DNA from: Microbacterium karelineae
GTDB taxonomy: Bacteria > Actinomycetota > Actinomycetes > Actinomycetales > Microbacteriaceae
Length of the DNA: 64,000 bases
Direction: 5' to 3'
Assembly (NCBI RefSeq): GCF_009745985.1
Contig: NZ_WFIX01000190.1
Span: forward strand, 372,001 to 436,000
The notes below the pieces were generated by a model that saw nothing but the letters and a program-made list of their open reading frames with translations, did not search any database and had not been told where the DNA came from. Of the stretch, positions 8,071 to 17,015 are shown one piece after another. The translations under genes were made by a program, and so were the position numbers. Each line of letters starts with the position of its first letter. The stretch's first letter is position 1.

Positions 8071-10558
8071 TCGAGACGGGATCCGACCCGAAGCGCGCCG
8101 CCAGCACGCGTGACGTTGCGCCGATCCCCGCCGCGGCGATCTCGCGCGGGTGGCCCTCCGCGACCACACGGCCGCCGTCGGGGCCCGCGCCGGGGCCGAG
8201 GTCGATGAGCCAGTCGGACGCTGCGGCGAGCTCCATGTTGTGGTCGGCCATGAGGATCGTGTCGCCCTCGTCGACGATCTGCCGGAACAGGGCGCCGAGC
8301 ACGCGCGCATCGGTCGGGTGCAGGCCGTTCGCGGGCTCGTCGAGGACGAACAGGGCACGCTCGCGCCGCTTCCGCGCCCGGAGGGCAGCGGCGAGCCGGA
8401 GCCGCTGGGCCTCGCCGCCCGAGAGGGTGGACGACGACTGGCCGAGCAGCAGCCCGCCGAGGCCGACGCGCTGCAGCGCCTCGAAGTGGCCCGCCGCCCG
8501 CAGCGGCTCGGCGAATCGGGTCGCCGCGGCGTCGATCGACAGGTCCAGCACGTCGGCGATCGTCAGGCCGTCGACCGTGATCTCGAGGGTGTCGGCATCG
8601 AATCGTCGGCCCTCGCACTCGGGGCACGTGCCGTGCGAGGAGGGCAGGTGCACGAGGTCGATCGTGATCGCCCCGAGCCCCTCGCAGCGCGGGCAGCGGC
8701 CCTTCGCGGTGTTGAACGAGAACCGCGACGCCGTGTAGCCGCGCTCCTGCGCCTGCGGCGTCTTCGCGAACAGCGCGCGGATCCGGTCGAAGATGCCGAG
8801 ATACGTGCCGATGACGGATCGCGGCGACCGGCCGATCATGCTCTGGTCGAAGCTGACGACGCGGTCGAAGGCGTCGAGGCCCGTCGCGGACGCGCGGGCG
8901 AGCCCCTCCCGCTCGCGCGCGCTCGCGAGGGCGTGGGGCGCGTCGTCGTCGAGGAGGGCGGCGGCGCCGGATCCGCGCACGAGCGAGGCGACCGATCGCA
9001 GGAGGGAGCTCTTGCCGGATCCCGAGACGCCCGTGACCGTCGTCAGGCCTCCGACGGGGAACGAGGCCGTGACGTCGGCGAGCGTGTTCGCCGCGAGGCG
9101 CTCGCAGCGCGCCCACGAATCGAACGCGCGCGGATCCCGCCACGGGGATCCGACGGGCTCGTTGCGCAGCCGCGCGCCCGTGGATCCGTCGCCCGAGAGG
9201 GCGTCGTCGACCGGGCCGGCGTACATCACCCGCCCTCCCCGCGCCCCGCCGCCGGGCCCGAGCTCGATGACCCAGTCGCAGCGCCGCACGAGCTCCATGT
9301 CGTGCTCGACGAGGATCACCGTGTTGCCCGCGTCGCGCAGGCGCGCGATGTGCGCGAAGAGGTGGTCGGTGTCGTCGGGGTGCAGGCCGGTCGAGAGCTC
9401 GTCGAACACGTAGACCATGCCGTGCAGGCCGCTGTGGAGGTGGGCGGCGAGGCGCAGGCGCTGCAGCTCGCCGGGGGAGAGCGTCGCGGCGGATCGGCGG
9501 GGAGCGAGGTAGCCGACGCCGAGCTCGTCGATCACCGAGGTGCGCTTGTCGAGCTCGTCGAGGAGGACGTGCGCGGCGTCGCTTTCCGCGGATCCCGGAT
9601 CCGCGCCGCGCGCCGACAGGGCGCCGCGGAGGAATCGCGCGAGGTCCGCGAGGCTGCGCCCCTGGGCCTGGGCGATGCTCTCACCGCCGATCGTCACGCC
9701 GAGCGCCGCGCGGGCGATGCGGGATCCGCCGCACTCGGGGCACGGTTCGTCGGTGAGGAAGCCCTCGGTGCGCTCGCGCACGGCGGCGCTGCTCGTCGTC
9801 ACGAGGGTGTCGAGCAGGTAGCGGCGGGCGCTGCGGAACGTGCCCTTGTATCCGCGGGGGATCCGCTCGCGCAGCGTCTCGGGGTCGACGGTCACCTCGG
9901 GCGTCTCGTCGGTGGTCAGCAGCCAGTCGCGGGTCGCGGCGGGCAGGGCGTGCCATGGCGCGTCGACGTCGATCCCGAGCGTCTCGGCGATGTGGGTGAA
10001 GTTGCGCCCCAGCCAGCCGCCGGGCCATGCGGCGATCGCGCCCTCGCGGATCGTGAGCGCCTCGTCGGGCGTCGCGGCGGGCAGGTCGATCTCGTGGATC
10101 CGCCCCGTCGCCGCGCACGCGGGGCAGGCGCCCTCGACGGTGTTGGGCGAGAACGCCGACGCGAGGAGTCGCCCCTGCCCCGCGGGGTAGGTGCCCATGC
10201 GCGAGAACAGCACGCGCAGCAGATCCGACACCTGCGACAGGGTGCCGACGGTCGAGCTGTCGGGCGGCGTCGAGACGAGCTGCTTCACGGCGATGGCGGC
10301 GGGCAGCCCCGTGATGCGGTCGACCTGCGGGGCGGCGACGGATCCGAGCAGGTGGCGCGTGAACGGCGAGACCGACTCGAGGTACCGGCGCTGCGCCTCG
10401 GCGTAGATCGTGTCGAACGCGAGCGACGACTTGCCGGATCCGGAGACGCCGCAGATCGCCACGAGCCGGCCGTGCGGGATCGACACGGTGATGTCGGCGA
10501 GGTTGTGCTCGCGGGCCCCGACGACGGTGAGCTCGGTGGCGGGGCGCAGCGGATCCAT
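8063..10558 (-). CDS. UvrA-like excinuclease/ABC ATPase, two ABC modules
   Basis: The product is 831 residues from the ATG at 10558; a GTG three codons upstream is possible. There are two nucleotide-binding modules. The first has GVSGSGKSSLAFDT near the N-terminus and signature LSPGELQRLRLA. The second has GVSGSGKSSLLRS near residue 500 and LSGGEAQRLRLA. Zinc-type CxxC pairs (CPAC, CPECGG, CPRCEG, CPECEG) lie between the motifs, as in UvrA. At about 830 residues it is shorter than housekeeping UvrA (about 950) and fits the UvrA-like/UvrA2 group found in actinobacteria, sometimes linked to DNA-binding drug tolerance. It stands alone with no uvrB or uvrC nearby. Confidence 0.88.
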   Translation of the reverse strand: MDPLRPATELTVVGAREHNLADITVSIPHGRLVAICGVSGSGKSSLAFDTIYAEAQRRYLESVSPFTRHLLGSVAAPQVDRITGLPAAIAVKQLVSTPPDSSTVGTLSQVSDLLRVLFSRMGTYPAGQGRLLASAFSPNTVEGACPACAATGRIHEIDLPAATPDEALTIREGAIAAWPGGWLGRNFTHIAETLGIDVDAPWHALPAATRDWLLTTDETPEVTVDPETLRERIPRGYKGTFRSARRYLLDTLVTTSSAAVRERTEGFLTDEPCPECGGSRIARAALGVTIGGESIAQAQGRSLADLARFLRGALSARGADPGSAESDAAHVLLDELDKRTSVIDELGVGYLAPRRSAATLSPGELQRLRLAAHLHSGLHGMVYVFDELSTGLHPDDTDHLFAHIARLRDAGNTVILVEHDMELVRRCDWVIELGPGGGARGGRVMYAGPVDDALSGDGSTGARLRNEPVGSPWRDPRAFDSWARCERLAANTLADVTASFPVGGLTTVTGVSGSGKSSLLRSVASLVRGSGAAALLDDDAPHALASAREREGLARASATGLDAFDRVVSFDQSMIGRSPRSVIGTYLGIFDRIRALFAKTPQAQERGYTASRFSFNTAKGRCPRCEGLGAITIDLVHLPSSHGTCPECEGRRFDADTLEITVDGLTIADVLDLSIDAAATRFAEPLRAAGHFEALQRVGLGGLLLGQSSSTLSGGEAQRLRLAAALRARKRRERALFVLDEPANGLHPTDARVLGALFRQIVDEGDTILMADHNMELAAASDWLIDLGPGAGPDGGRVVAEGHPREIAAAGIGATSRVLAARFGSDPVSIR

Positions 10559-10600
10559 CCCCGCCACCGTATCGGGCGGGGATGGCAGGCGGATGGGCGC

Positions 10601-10658
10601 TTCGAATGCCTCGGATCGCTCTATACGCGCGGTCTTGGGGCGATCTGAGGCATTCGAA
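10601..10658 (-). repeat. 58-bp palindromic 3'-end repeat, copy A
   Basis: The ends are perfect TTCGAATGCC/GGCATTCGAA arms extended to 19 nt with one mismatch. The copy lies 6 bp downstream of the LacI-type regulator stop (minus strand). In that orientation it starts TTCGAATGCCTCAGATCG and then reads CCAAGAC, as in the other copies at 62608, 62680 and 63378. It is probably a transcription terminator or mRNA 3' structure. Confidence 0.85.
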
Positions 10659-10664
10659 GGGGCG

Positions 10665-11699
10665 CTATGCGCTCGCCGGCGCGCCGGTGGACTCGCGGAT
10701 GACGAGCTCGGTGGCCAGGGGAGAGGGATCCGCGGCGTCGCCGGCGTCGAGCGTCGCGACGAGCCGCCGGATCGCGTCCGACCCTGCCCGGTCGAGGGGG
10801 CTGCGCACCGTCGTGAGGGCGGGCGTCGTGAGGTCTGCGCCGAAGATGTCGTCGAAGCCCATGATGCTCAGCTCCCCGGGTACGGCGACCCCCTCGGCGC
10901 GGCTGGCGCGCAGCAGGCCGATGGCCATGAGGTCGTTGTAGGCGAGCACGGCCGTCGCCCCGGACGCGCGCACGCGCCGGAGCGCCGCCTCGCCGCCCGC
11001 GACATCGGGAGACGCCGAGCCGATCTCGACGAAGGTCATACCGCGCTCGACGGCGCGTTCGAAGAGCCGCTCGCCGCGCTCGCGCGACATCCACGAGGTC
11101 GTCGGCCCCGACAGATAGGCGATCGACGTGTGGCCCAGATCCCTGAGGTGATCGATCGCCTGGGCGACGCCGCCGTCGATGTCGGGCACGATCGCGGGGA
11201 GGTCCTCGACGCGGCGGTTGACGAGCACGACGTCCTTCGTCGCGGCGATCCGGCGGATCTGCTCGTCGTCGAGGCGGGCCGCGGCCAGCACGACGCCGTC
11301 GACGGCGGGAAGCAGGCGATCGAGCGTGCCGTACTCGACCTCGCCCGACTCCTGTGACTCCGCGAACACGAGGGTGTAGCCGAGCTCGCCGCACGCCTGC
11401 TCGGCACCGCGCACGAGGCGGAAGAACACGGGGTTCGTCACGTCGGAGACGACGAGCCCGAGCATGCGCGTGCGACCAGTCGGAAGCGCACGGGCCATGG
11501 GGTTGCCGCGATAGCCGAGCTCGGCCGCCGTCTCGCGGATCCGCTTCTCGGTCTTCGCCGCGATGCGCCCCGGCTTGTTCAGGGCGCGCGAGACCGTCGA
11601 CGGGCTGAGGTCGAGCGCGCGCGCGATGTCGTAGATCGTCGCGGATGGCTTCCGGTTGCCGCCCGCGCGCTGCGCGGAGCCGAACTGCTCGGTCACCAT
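10665..11699 (-). CDS. LacI-family transcriptional regulator of the glucuronide operon
   Basis: The protein is 344 residues. The N-terminal HTH (residues about 20-65) has ATIYDIARALDLSPSTVSRA and the hinge block PMARAL, followed by a periplasmic-binding-protein-like ligand domain (RMLGLVVSDVTNPVF onward). It is transcribed divergently from the glucuronide uptake and catabolic operon, with two related operator-like palindromes in the shared 192-bp gap. By family rules it should repress the operon until a pathway metabolite, perhaps a glucuronide or glucuronate, releases it. The effector is unknown. Confidence 0.9.
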   Translation of the reverse strand: MVTEQFGSAQRAGGNRKPSATIYDIARALDLSPSTVSRALNKPGRIAAKTEKRIRETAAELGYRGNPMARALPTGRTRMLGLVVSDVTNPVFFRLVRGAEQACGELGYTLVFAESQESGEVEYGTLDRLLPAVDGVVLAAARLDDEQIRRIAATKDVVLVNRRVEDLPAIVPDIDGGVAQAIDHLRDLGHTSIAYLSGPTTSWMSRERGERLFERAVERGMTFVEIGSASPDVAGGEAALRRVRASGATAVLAYNDLMAIGLLRASRAEGVAVPGELSIMGFDDIFGADLTTPALTTVRSPLDRAGSDAIRRLVATLDAGDAADPSPLATELVIRESTGAPASA

Positions 11700-11767
11700 C
11701 TGCCCCCGTTGGTCGATTTCTGCTCAGCCCATCGTGGCACAGCCGAGCCGTGCCTGGTGACAGCGCG

Positions 11768-11783
11768 CGACAATCGGTCGCCA
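11768..11783. promoter_or_regulatory. upstream LacI-type operator (half-conserved)
   Basis: CGACAATCGGTCGCCA matches the reverse complement of the site at 11826-11841 at 12 of the 13 bases from CAATCGG on. It has the central CG typical of LacI/GalR operators. As a palindrome it is weaker than the downstream site (8 of 16). It is 58 bp from the other site, a distance that allows looping or separate control of the regulator gene. Confidence 0.55.
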
Positions 11784-11825
11784 TCGTGGCTTGACTCATG
11801 ATGAAGGCTCACCTAGCATCAGTGA

Positions 11826-11841
11826 TGGCAACCGATTGACA
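11826..11841. promoter_or_regulatory. LacI-type operator overlapping a consensus -35 box
   Basis: TGGCAACCGATTGACA is an imperfect palindrome (12 of 16) with a central CG. Its right end forms TTGACA (11836-11841), a perfect -35. The -10 about 17 bp downstream is poor (GCTGTT). Repressor bound here would cover the -35 of the operon promoter, 50 bp before the first ATG at 11892. Confidence 0.65.
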
Positions 11842-11891
11842 ACTTCTCGCACCGATGCGCTGTTGCCCACCTCGAGACAAGGACATGGACG

Positions 11892-13427
11892 ATGAAGTTC
11901 ACGAAGACAGCAGTCGCCGCCACGCTGATCGTGCCTGCGCTCGCGCTCGCCTCCTGCACGGGCGGCGGGCAGGCGGAGGGATCCGCGGGGGACGACGCTT
12001 CCGGCGGCACCCTGACCATCGGGTCGATCCAGGATGTGTCGTCGTGGGCGGCGGAGGACGCCCACGTCGGCCACGGACTCGTCCCGTACCAGGCCCCGTA
12101 CGACACGCTGATCCGGCGTGACGAGAACGGCGAGCTGCAGCCGATGCTCGCGACGAGCTGGGAGTACGACGACGCCCGCACGACGCTCACGCTCGAACTG
12201 CGCGATGACGTCACGTTCAGCGATGGCGCGGTGTTCGACGCCGAGGCCGTCAAGACGAACTTCGAGCACTTCCAGGAGGACGCGCTGCGGCAGGCGAGCC
12301 AGTTGGCCGCGCTCGACAGCGTCGAGGTGGTCGACGCGACGACGGTCGTGCTCCATCTCACGGCGCCCGATCCTGCGCTCGAGTTCAATCTGAGCCAGGC
12401 GGCCGGACTCATGGCGAGCCCCGATGCGGTCGGGACCGAGTCGGCCGACACCGTCCCCGTCGGGAGCGGGCCGTATGTGCTGAGCGAGAGCGAGAGCGTC
12501 GCGGGCTCTCAGGTGGTCTTCACGGCGCGTGAGGACTACTGGGCCCCCGAGCTGCAGCAGTTCGACCGCGTCGAGTTCCGGATCCTCGAGGACGTCTCGG
12601 CCCGGCTCAACGCCCTCCAGTCCGGCCAGGCCGACATCGCCGTGCTCGACGCGACGACCTTCGAGCAGGCCGAGGGCGCGGGACTCGAGATCATCGACGA
12701 CTACCAGGTCGACTGGCACGGCCTCACGATCTTCGATCGCGGCGGAGAGCTGAACCCCGCCCTCGCAGATGTCCGCGTGCGTCAGGCGCTCAACTACGCC
12801 GTCGATCGGGAGGCCCTCGTCGAGCAGAACGAACGCGGCCACGGAACCGCCACGGCGCAGCCATTCGGCCCCGACAGCGGCGCCTACGTCGACGAGCTCG
12901 ACGAGCGATACCCCCACGACCCCGAACGCGCACGCGAGCTCCTCGAGGAGGCCGGCTACGGCGACGGCGTCACGATCGACGTGCCGCTCATACCGGGTTG
13001 GGACTCGCTGCACGCCGCCCTCCGTCAGCAGCTGGGCGAGGCGAACATCACCCTGAACTCGGTGCCCGTGCAGTTCGCGAACATGTTCGGCGACATCTCG
13101 CAGCGCAAGTTCCAGTTCCTCTACTTCAACCTCTTCCAGAGCGAGGCGTGGGTGAACGTCCAGCAGCTGCTCGTCGAGGGAACGCTCTACAACCCCTTCG
13201 GCACGAGCGACCCCGAGCTCACGGGACTCATCGACGAGCTGCAGGCGGCCGGCGAGGACGGAGACGAGATCGCCCAGCAGGTGAACGAATACGTCGTCGA
13301 GAACGCGTGGTTCGTGCCTCTCTACCGACTGGACCAGGTCGTCGCATACGACTCGGACGCGATCGACGCCGTGAAGCAGCCGCAGCAGGCGTTCCCGTCG
13401 CTGTACAACATCGCGCCCGCCGCGTAG
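11892..13427 (+). CDS. ABC transporter substrate-binding lipoprotein, family 5 (Dpp/Opp type)
   Basis: The protein is 511 residues with a lipoprotein signal ending LASC near residue 20. The fold is SBP family 5: GTLTIGSIQDVSSW, RDDVTFSDGAVFDAEAV and RVRQALNYAVDREAL are hallmark blocks. AAGGAC is 8 nt before the ATG. Family 5 proteins bind peptides, nickel or oligosaccharides. In this operon a beta-glucuronide ligand is the likely cargo (inference). It is the first gene of the operon repressed from 11826. Confidence 0.85.
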   Translation: MKFTKTAVAATLIVPALALASCTGGGQAEGSAGDDASGGTLTIGSIQDVSSWAAEDAHVGHGLVPYQAPYDTLIRRDENGELQPMLATSWEYDDARTTLTLELRDDVTFSDGAVFDAEAVKTNFEHFQEDALRQASQLAALDSVEVVDATTVVLHLTAPDPALEFNLSQAAGLMASPDAVGTESADTVPVGSGPYVLSESESVAGSQVVFTAREDYWAPELQQFDRVEFRILEDVSARLNALQSGQADIAVLDATTFEQAEGAGLEIIDDYQVDWHGLTIFDRGGELNPALADVRVRQALNYAVDREALVEQNERGHGTATAQPFGPDSGAYVDELDERYPHDPERARELLEEAGYGDGVTIDVPLIPGWDSLHAALRQQLGEANITLNSVPVQFANMFGDISQRKFQFLYFNLFQSEAWVNVQQLLVEGTLYNPFGTSDPELTGLIDELQAAGEDGDEIAQQVNEYVVENAWFVPLYRLDQVVAYDSDAIDAVKQPQQAFPSLYNIAPAA

Positions 13428-13457
13428 CCCCACGACGACAGCTGGAAAGGAGGGGGC

Positions 13458-14399
13458 ATGCTCACCTTCATCGCGAAGCGCATCGTCTCGGGGGCGCTGC
13501 TCCTGGTCGTGATCTGCGCGCTCACCTACACACTGCTGTTCTTCTCCGGCCAGGACATCGCCCGCAACCTCGCGGGCGACCAGGCGACGGAGGCCCAGGT
13601 GGCGCAGCGGGCGCAGGAGCTGGGGCTAGACCGGCCCCTCCTCGAGCGCCTCGTCTCGTGGTCGACGGGCGCTCTCTCCGGCGACCTCGGCACCTCGTGG
13701 TTCACGGCGCAGCCGGTCGCCGCGACGGTCGCGTCGCGCCTCCCCGTGACGCTCGTGCTCGTGATCGTGTCCATCGGGCTCGTCGCGGTGGTCGCCGCGG
13801 CGATCGGCGTCGCGGCGGCTGTCCGCGGCGGCTGGGTCGACCGGCTCGTGCAGGTCGGATCCGTCGCCGGCGACATCGTGCCGAACTTCGTCCTCGCGCT
13901 CGTCCTCGTGATCCTCTTCGCGATCAGCTGGGAGATCTTCCCCGCGGTGAGCACGATCACGCCGGGCGCGCCGCCGAATGTGTGGGTGGCCTCCCTGACG
14001 CTCCCCGTCATCGCGATCGTCATCAGCGCGGTCACGGGCAGCACGCAGCAGTTCCGCAGCGCGATCCTCCTGCAGCTCGAGAAGGAGTACGTGCGCACGC
14101 TGCGCAGTCGCGGGATCGGCGAGGGGGAGATCCTCTTCGCCCACGTGCTGAAGAATGCGGCTCCCGCGGGGCTCACGGTGCTCAGCCTGCAGTTCGTGGG
14201 GATGCTCGGCGGCGCCGTCATCGTCGAGCGCATCTTCTCCATCCCGGGCATCGGCTCGACGGCGATTGCGGCGACGACGCAGGGCGATATCCCCGTGGTC
14301 ATGGGCGTCGTCATCGCGACGGTCACGATCGTCGTCGTCGTCAATCTGCTGGTCGACATCGCCAACGGCTGGCTCAACCCGAAGGTGCGTGTGTCATGA
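13458..14399 (+). CDS. ABC transporter permease, DppB/OppB type
   Basis: The protein is 313 residues with six predicted membrane segments. After the N-terminal helix come the extracytoplasmic loop and the EAA-type cytoplasmic loop around EYVRTLRSRGIGEGEILFAHVLKNA. A strong ribosome site AAAGGAGG lies just upstream. It pairs with the fused permease/ATPase gene that overlaps its stop by ATGA. Confidence 0.88.
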   Translation: MLTFIAKRIVSGALLLVVICALTYTLLFFSGQDIARNLAGDQATEAQVAQRAQELGLDRPLLERLVSWSTGALSGDLGTSWFTAQPVAATVASRLPVTLVLVIVSIGLVAVVAAAIGVAAAVRGGWVDRLVQVGSVAGDIVPNFVLALVLVILFAISWEIFPAVSTITPGAPPNVWVASLTLPVIAIVISAVTGSTQQFRSAILLQLEKEYVRTLRSRGIGEGEILFAHVLKNAAPAGLTVLSLQFVGMLGGAVIVERIFSIPGIGSTAIAATTQGDIPVVMGVVIATVTIVVVVNLLVDIANGWLNPKVRVS

Positions 14400-16168
14400 G
14401 CAGCACGGAACTCGTCGTCCTGGAGTCGATGCGCGTCCGCACATCGCCTCTGCGGCGCCTCCTCACCAACCCGATGGGGCTCGTCTCGCTCGCGATCCTC
14501 GCGGTCGCGGTCGTCATCGCGGTGCTCGCCCCCGTCGTCGCGCCGTTCGATCCGAACTACGCCGCGGTCGGGAACGCGTTCGCGTCGCCCGGCGGCGAGC
14601 ACCTGCTCGGCACCGACAGCGCGGGGCGCGACGTCTGGAGCCGGCTCGTCCACTCGACGCAGATCACGCTCCTCTCCGCGCTGCTCTGCGCCGCCGTCGC
14701 CATCGCGATCGGCCTGCCGAGCGGCCTCATCGCGGGCTTCTACGGCAGCATCTTCGACGGCGTCGCGAACTGGTGCGCGGGGCTCATCATGAGCCTGCCC
14801 GGCATCATCGTCCTGCTCACCGCGCGCGCCGCCTTCGGCCCGTCGGTCTGGATCACGATGATCGTGTTCGGGGTCCTCATCAGCCCCAGCTACTTCCGGC
14901 TGACGCGGACGGCGGTGCAGTCGACCCGAAACGAGCTGTACGTCGACGCCGCCCGCGTCGCGGGCCTCAGCGATGGCCGCATCATCGCGCGGCACATCCT
15001 GTCGGTCGTCCGCGCGCCGATCATCATCCAGACCGCGATCATCTGCGGCGTCGCGATCGGCATCCAGAACGGGATGGAGTTCCTCGGCATCGGTGATCCG
15101 CTCACCGCCACATGGGGCGCGATGATCAACGACGCGTACCGCAACATCTACACGGCGCCGCTCCTCATCCTGTGGCCGGCGATCGCGATCGGCCTCACGA
15201 TCGGATCACTCGTGCTGCTCGGCAACGCCATCCGCGACGCGCTCGACGGCGGATCGACGGTCGAGGCGCGCCACACGCAGCGGCGCTCGCGCCGCGGATC
15301 CGCGCCCGTCGCGACCGACGCGACGCACCTCCTCGAGGTGCGCGGCCTGCAGACCGGCTACCCGCGCCCCGACGGATCCACGAATGTCGTCGTCAAGGGC
15401 GTCAGCCTCGCCGTCGACCGCGGAGAGGTCCTCGGCATCGTCGGCGAGTCCGGCTCGGGCAAGACCCAGACGGCGTTCTCGATCCTCGGCCTTCTGCCCC
15501 AGAACGCGCGCATCGTCGGCGGCGAGATCGTCTACGACGGCACCGTCACGGTCTCGGGCGACCGCGGCACGGACCAGAACGCGCTCGGCGCGCTCCGCGG
15601 CACCCGGATCGGATACATCCCGCAGGAGCCGATGTCGAACCTCGACCCTGCCTTCACGATCGGATCCCAGCTGATCCGCCCCATGGTGAAGGGGCTCGGC
15701 ATCAGCGGTGCCGAGGCGCGGCGACGCGCCGTCGCCCTCCTGGATCGCGTCGGGATCCCGGATCCCGAGCGCACGATGCGGGCGTTCCCGCACGAGATCT
15801 CGGGCGGAATGGCGCAGCGCGTGCTCATCGCCGGCGCGGTCAGCTGCGATCCGGATCTGATCATCGCCGACGAGCCGACGACCGCGCTCGACGTGACGGT
15901 CCAGGCGGAGGTGTTCGAGCTGCTGCGTGAGATGCAGCGCGAACTCGGCATGGCCGTCATCGTCGTGAGCCACAACTTCGGGCTGATCGCCGATCTCGCC
16001 GACCGCGTCGTCGTGATGCGCGAGGGCAAGATCGTCGAGGAGGGCCCGGTGCGCGAGGTGCTGCGGGATCCGCAGCACCCGTACTCGCGGCACCTGCTCG
16101 CCTCCACCGTGGCCGGCCGTGAGCCGCTCACGCCCCTGCTCGCCCCGACGACGGGAGGTGCGCGATGA
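14396..16168 (+). CDS. fused DppC-type permease and DppD-type ATPase
   Basis: A single 590-residue frame carries two transporter parts. Residues about 1-285 are a DppC/OppC-like permease, with HLLGTDSAGRDVWSRL, five to six membrane helices and the EAA loop YVDAARVAGLSDGRIIARHIL. A short Arg-rich linker follows. Residues about 310-590 are an ABC ATPase with Walker A GESGSGKT, signature SGGMAQR and Walker B LIIADEPTTALD. Such permease/ATP-binding fusions are known in actinobacterial peptide-type importers. Both junctions with its neighbours are ATGA overlaps. Confidence 0.88.
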   Translation: MSSTELVVLESMRVRTSPLRRLLTNPMGLVSLAILAVAVVIAVLAPVVAPFDPNYAAVGNAFASPGGEHLLGTDSAGRDVWSRLVHSTQITLLSALLCAAVAIAIGLPSGLIAGFYGSIFDGVANWCAGLIMSLPGIIVLLTARAAFGPSVWITMIVFGVLISPSYFRLTRTAVQSTRNELYVDAARVAGLSDGRIIARHILSVVRAPIIIQTAIICGVAIGIQNGMEFLGIGDPLTATWGAMINDAYRNIYTAPLLILWPAIAIGLTIGSLVLLGNAIRDALDGGSTVEARHTQRRSRRGSAPVATDATHLLEVRGLQTGYPRPDGSTNVVVKGVSLAVDRGEVLGIVGESGSGKTQTAFSILGLLPQNARIVGGEIVYDGTVTVSGDRGTDQNALGALRGTRIGYIPQEPMSNLDPAFTIGSQLIRPMVKGLGISGAEARRRAVALLDRVGIPDPERTMRAFPHEISGGMAQRVLIAGAVSCDPDLIIADEPTTALDVTVQAEVFELLREMQRELGMAVIVVSHNFGLIADLADRVVVMREGKIVEEGPVREVLRDPQHPYSRHLLASTVAGREPLTPLLAPTTGGAR

Positions 16169-17007
16169 CCGCGCTGCTCCAGATCGACGACCTCGTCGTC
16201 GAGTTCCCGGGCAAGGGCCTGTTCCGCCGGCCCTTCCGCGCCCTGCACGGCGTCTCGCTCTCCGTGGAGGCGGGAAGGACCCTCGGCCTGGTCGGGGAGT
16301 CGGGATCGGGCAAGACGACGATCGGGCGCGCAGCGCTCGGGCTCGCTCCCGTGACGAGCGGATCCATCACGTTCGATGGCCGCGACATCAGCCACGTCTC
16401 CCGGCGGGTGCGGCGGGAGATCTCCCGAGACCTGCAGGTCGTCTTCCAGGACCCGTACGGATCCCTCAATCCGGCGATGGAGATCGGCGAGATCCTCGCG
16501 GAGCCGCTGATCGCGCAGGGAGCGTCGCGTCGCGACGCGCTCTCGCGGGTCGGGGAGCTGCTCGACCGCGTGCACCTGCCGTCCGATGCCGCGGACCGCC
16601 TGCCGCGGGAGTTCTCGGGCGGACAGCGGCAGCGCGTGGCCATTGCGCGCGCCCTCGCCCTGCGCCCCAAGCTGATCGTGTGCGACGAGGCCGTCTCCGC
16701 CCTCGACCTCTCGACCCAGGCGCGCGTGCTCGACCTCCTCCTCGAGATCCAGCGCGACACCGACGTCGGGTACCTGTTCATCTCGCACGACCTCGACGTC
16801 GTGCGGCACATGAGCCACGACATCGCAGTCCTCTACCGGGGCGACATCGTCGAGACCGGCCCCGCCCGCAAGGTCGGCGACGACCCGGATCACCCGTACA
16901 CGCGGCGGCTCCTGCTCGCCTCGCCCGTGATCGATCCCGACAAGCAGAAGAAGCGCCGCGAGGCGTTCCAGAAGCTCGACCCCGCCGACTTCTCGGTGAC
17001 GACATGA
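16165..17007 (+). CDS. ABC transporter ATP-binding protein, DppF/OppF type
   Basis: The protein is 280 residues with Walker A GESGSGKTT, signature FSGGQRQR, Walker B LIVCDEAVSALD and the C-terminal oligopeptide-transporter extension with HPYTRRLL. It is the second ATPase of the importer; with the fused gene and DppB-like permease it makes a complete heteromeric transporter. It starts inside the preceding stop (ATGA). Confidence 0.9.
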   Translation: MTALLQIDDLVVEFPGKGLFRRPFRALHGVSLSVEAGRTLGLVGESGSGKTTIGRAALGLAPVTSGSITFDGRDISHVSRRVRREISRDLQVVFQDPYGSLNPAMEIGEILAEPLIAQGASRRDALSRVGELLDRVHLPSDAADRLPREFSGGQRQRVAIARALALRPKLIVCDEAVSALDLSTQARVLDLLLEIQRDTDVGYLFISHDLDVVRHMSHDIAVLYRGDIVETGPARKVGDDPDHPYTRRLLLASPVIDPDKQKKRREAFQKLDPADFSVTT

Positions 17008-17015
17008 GAGGCGCC

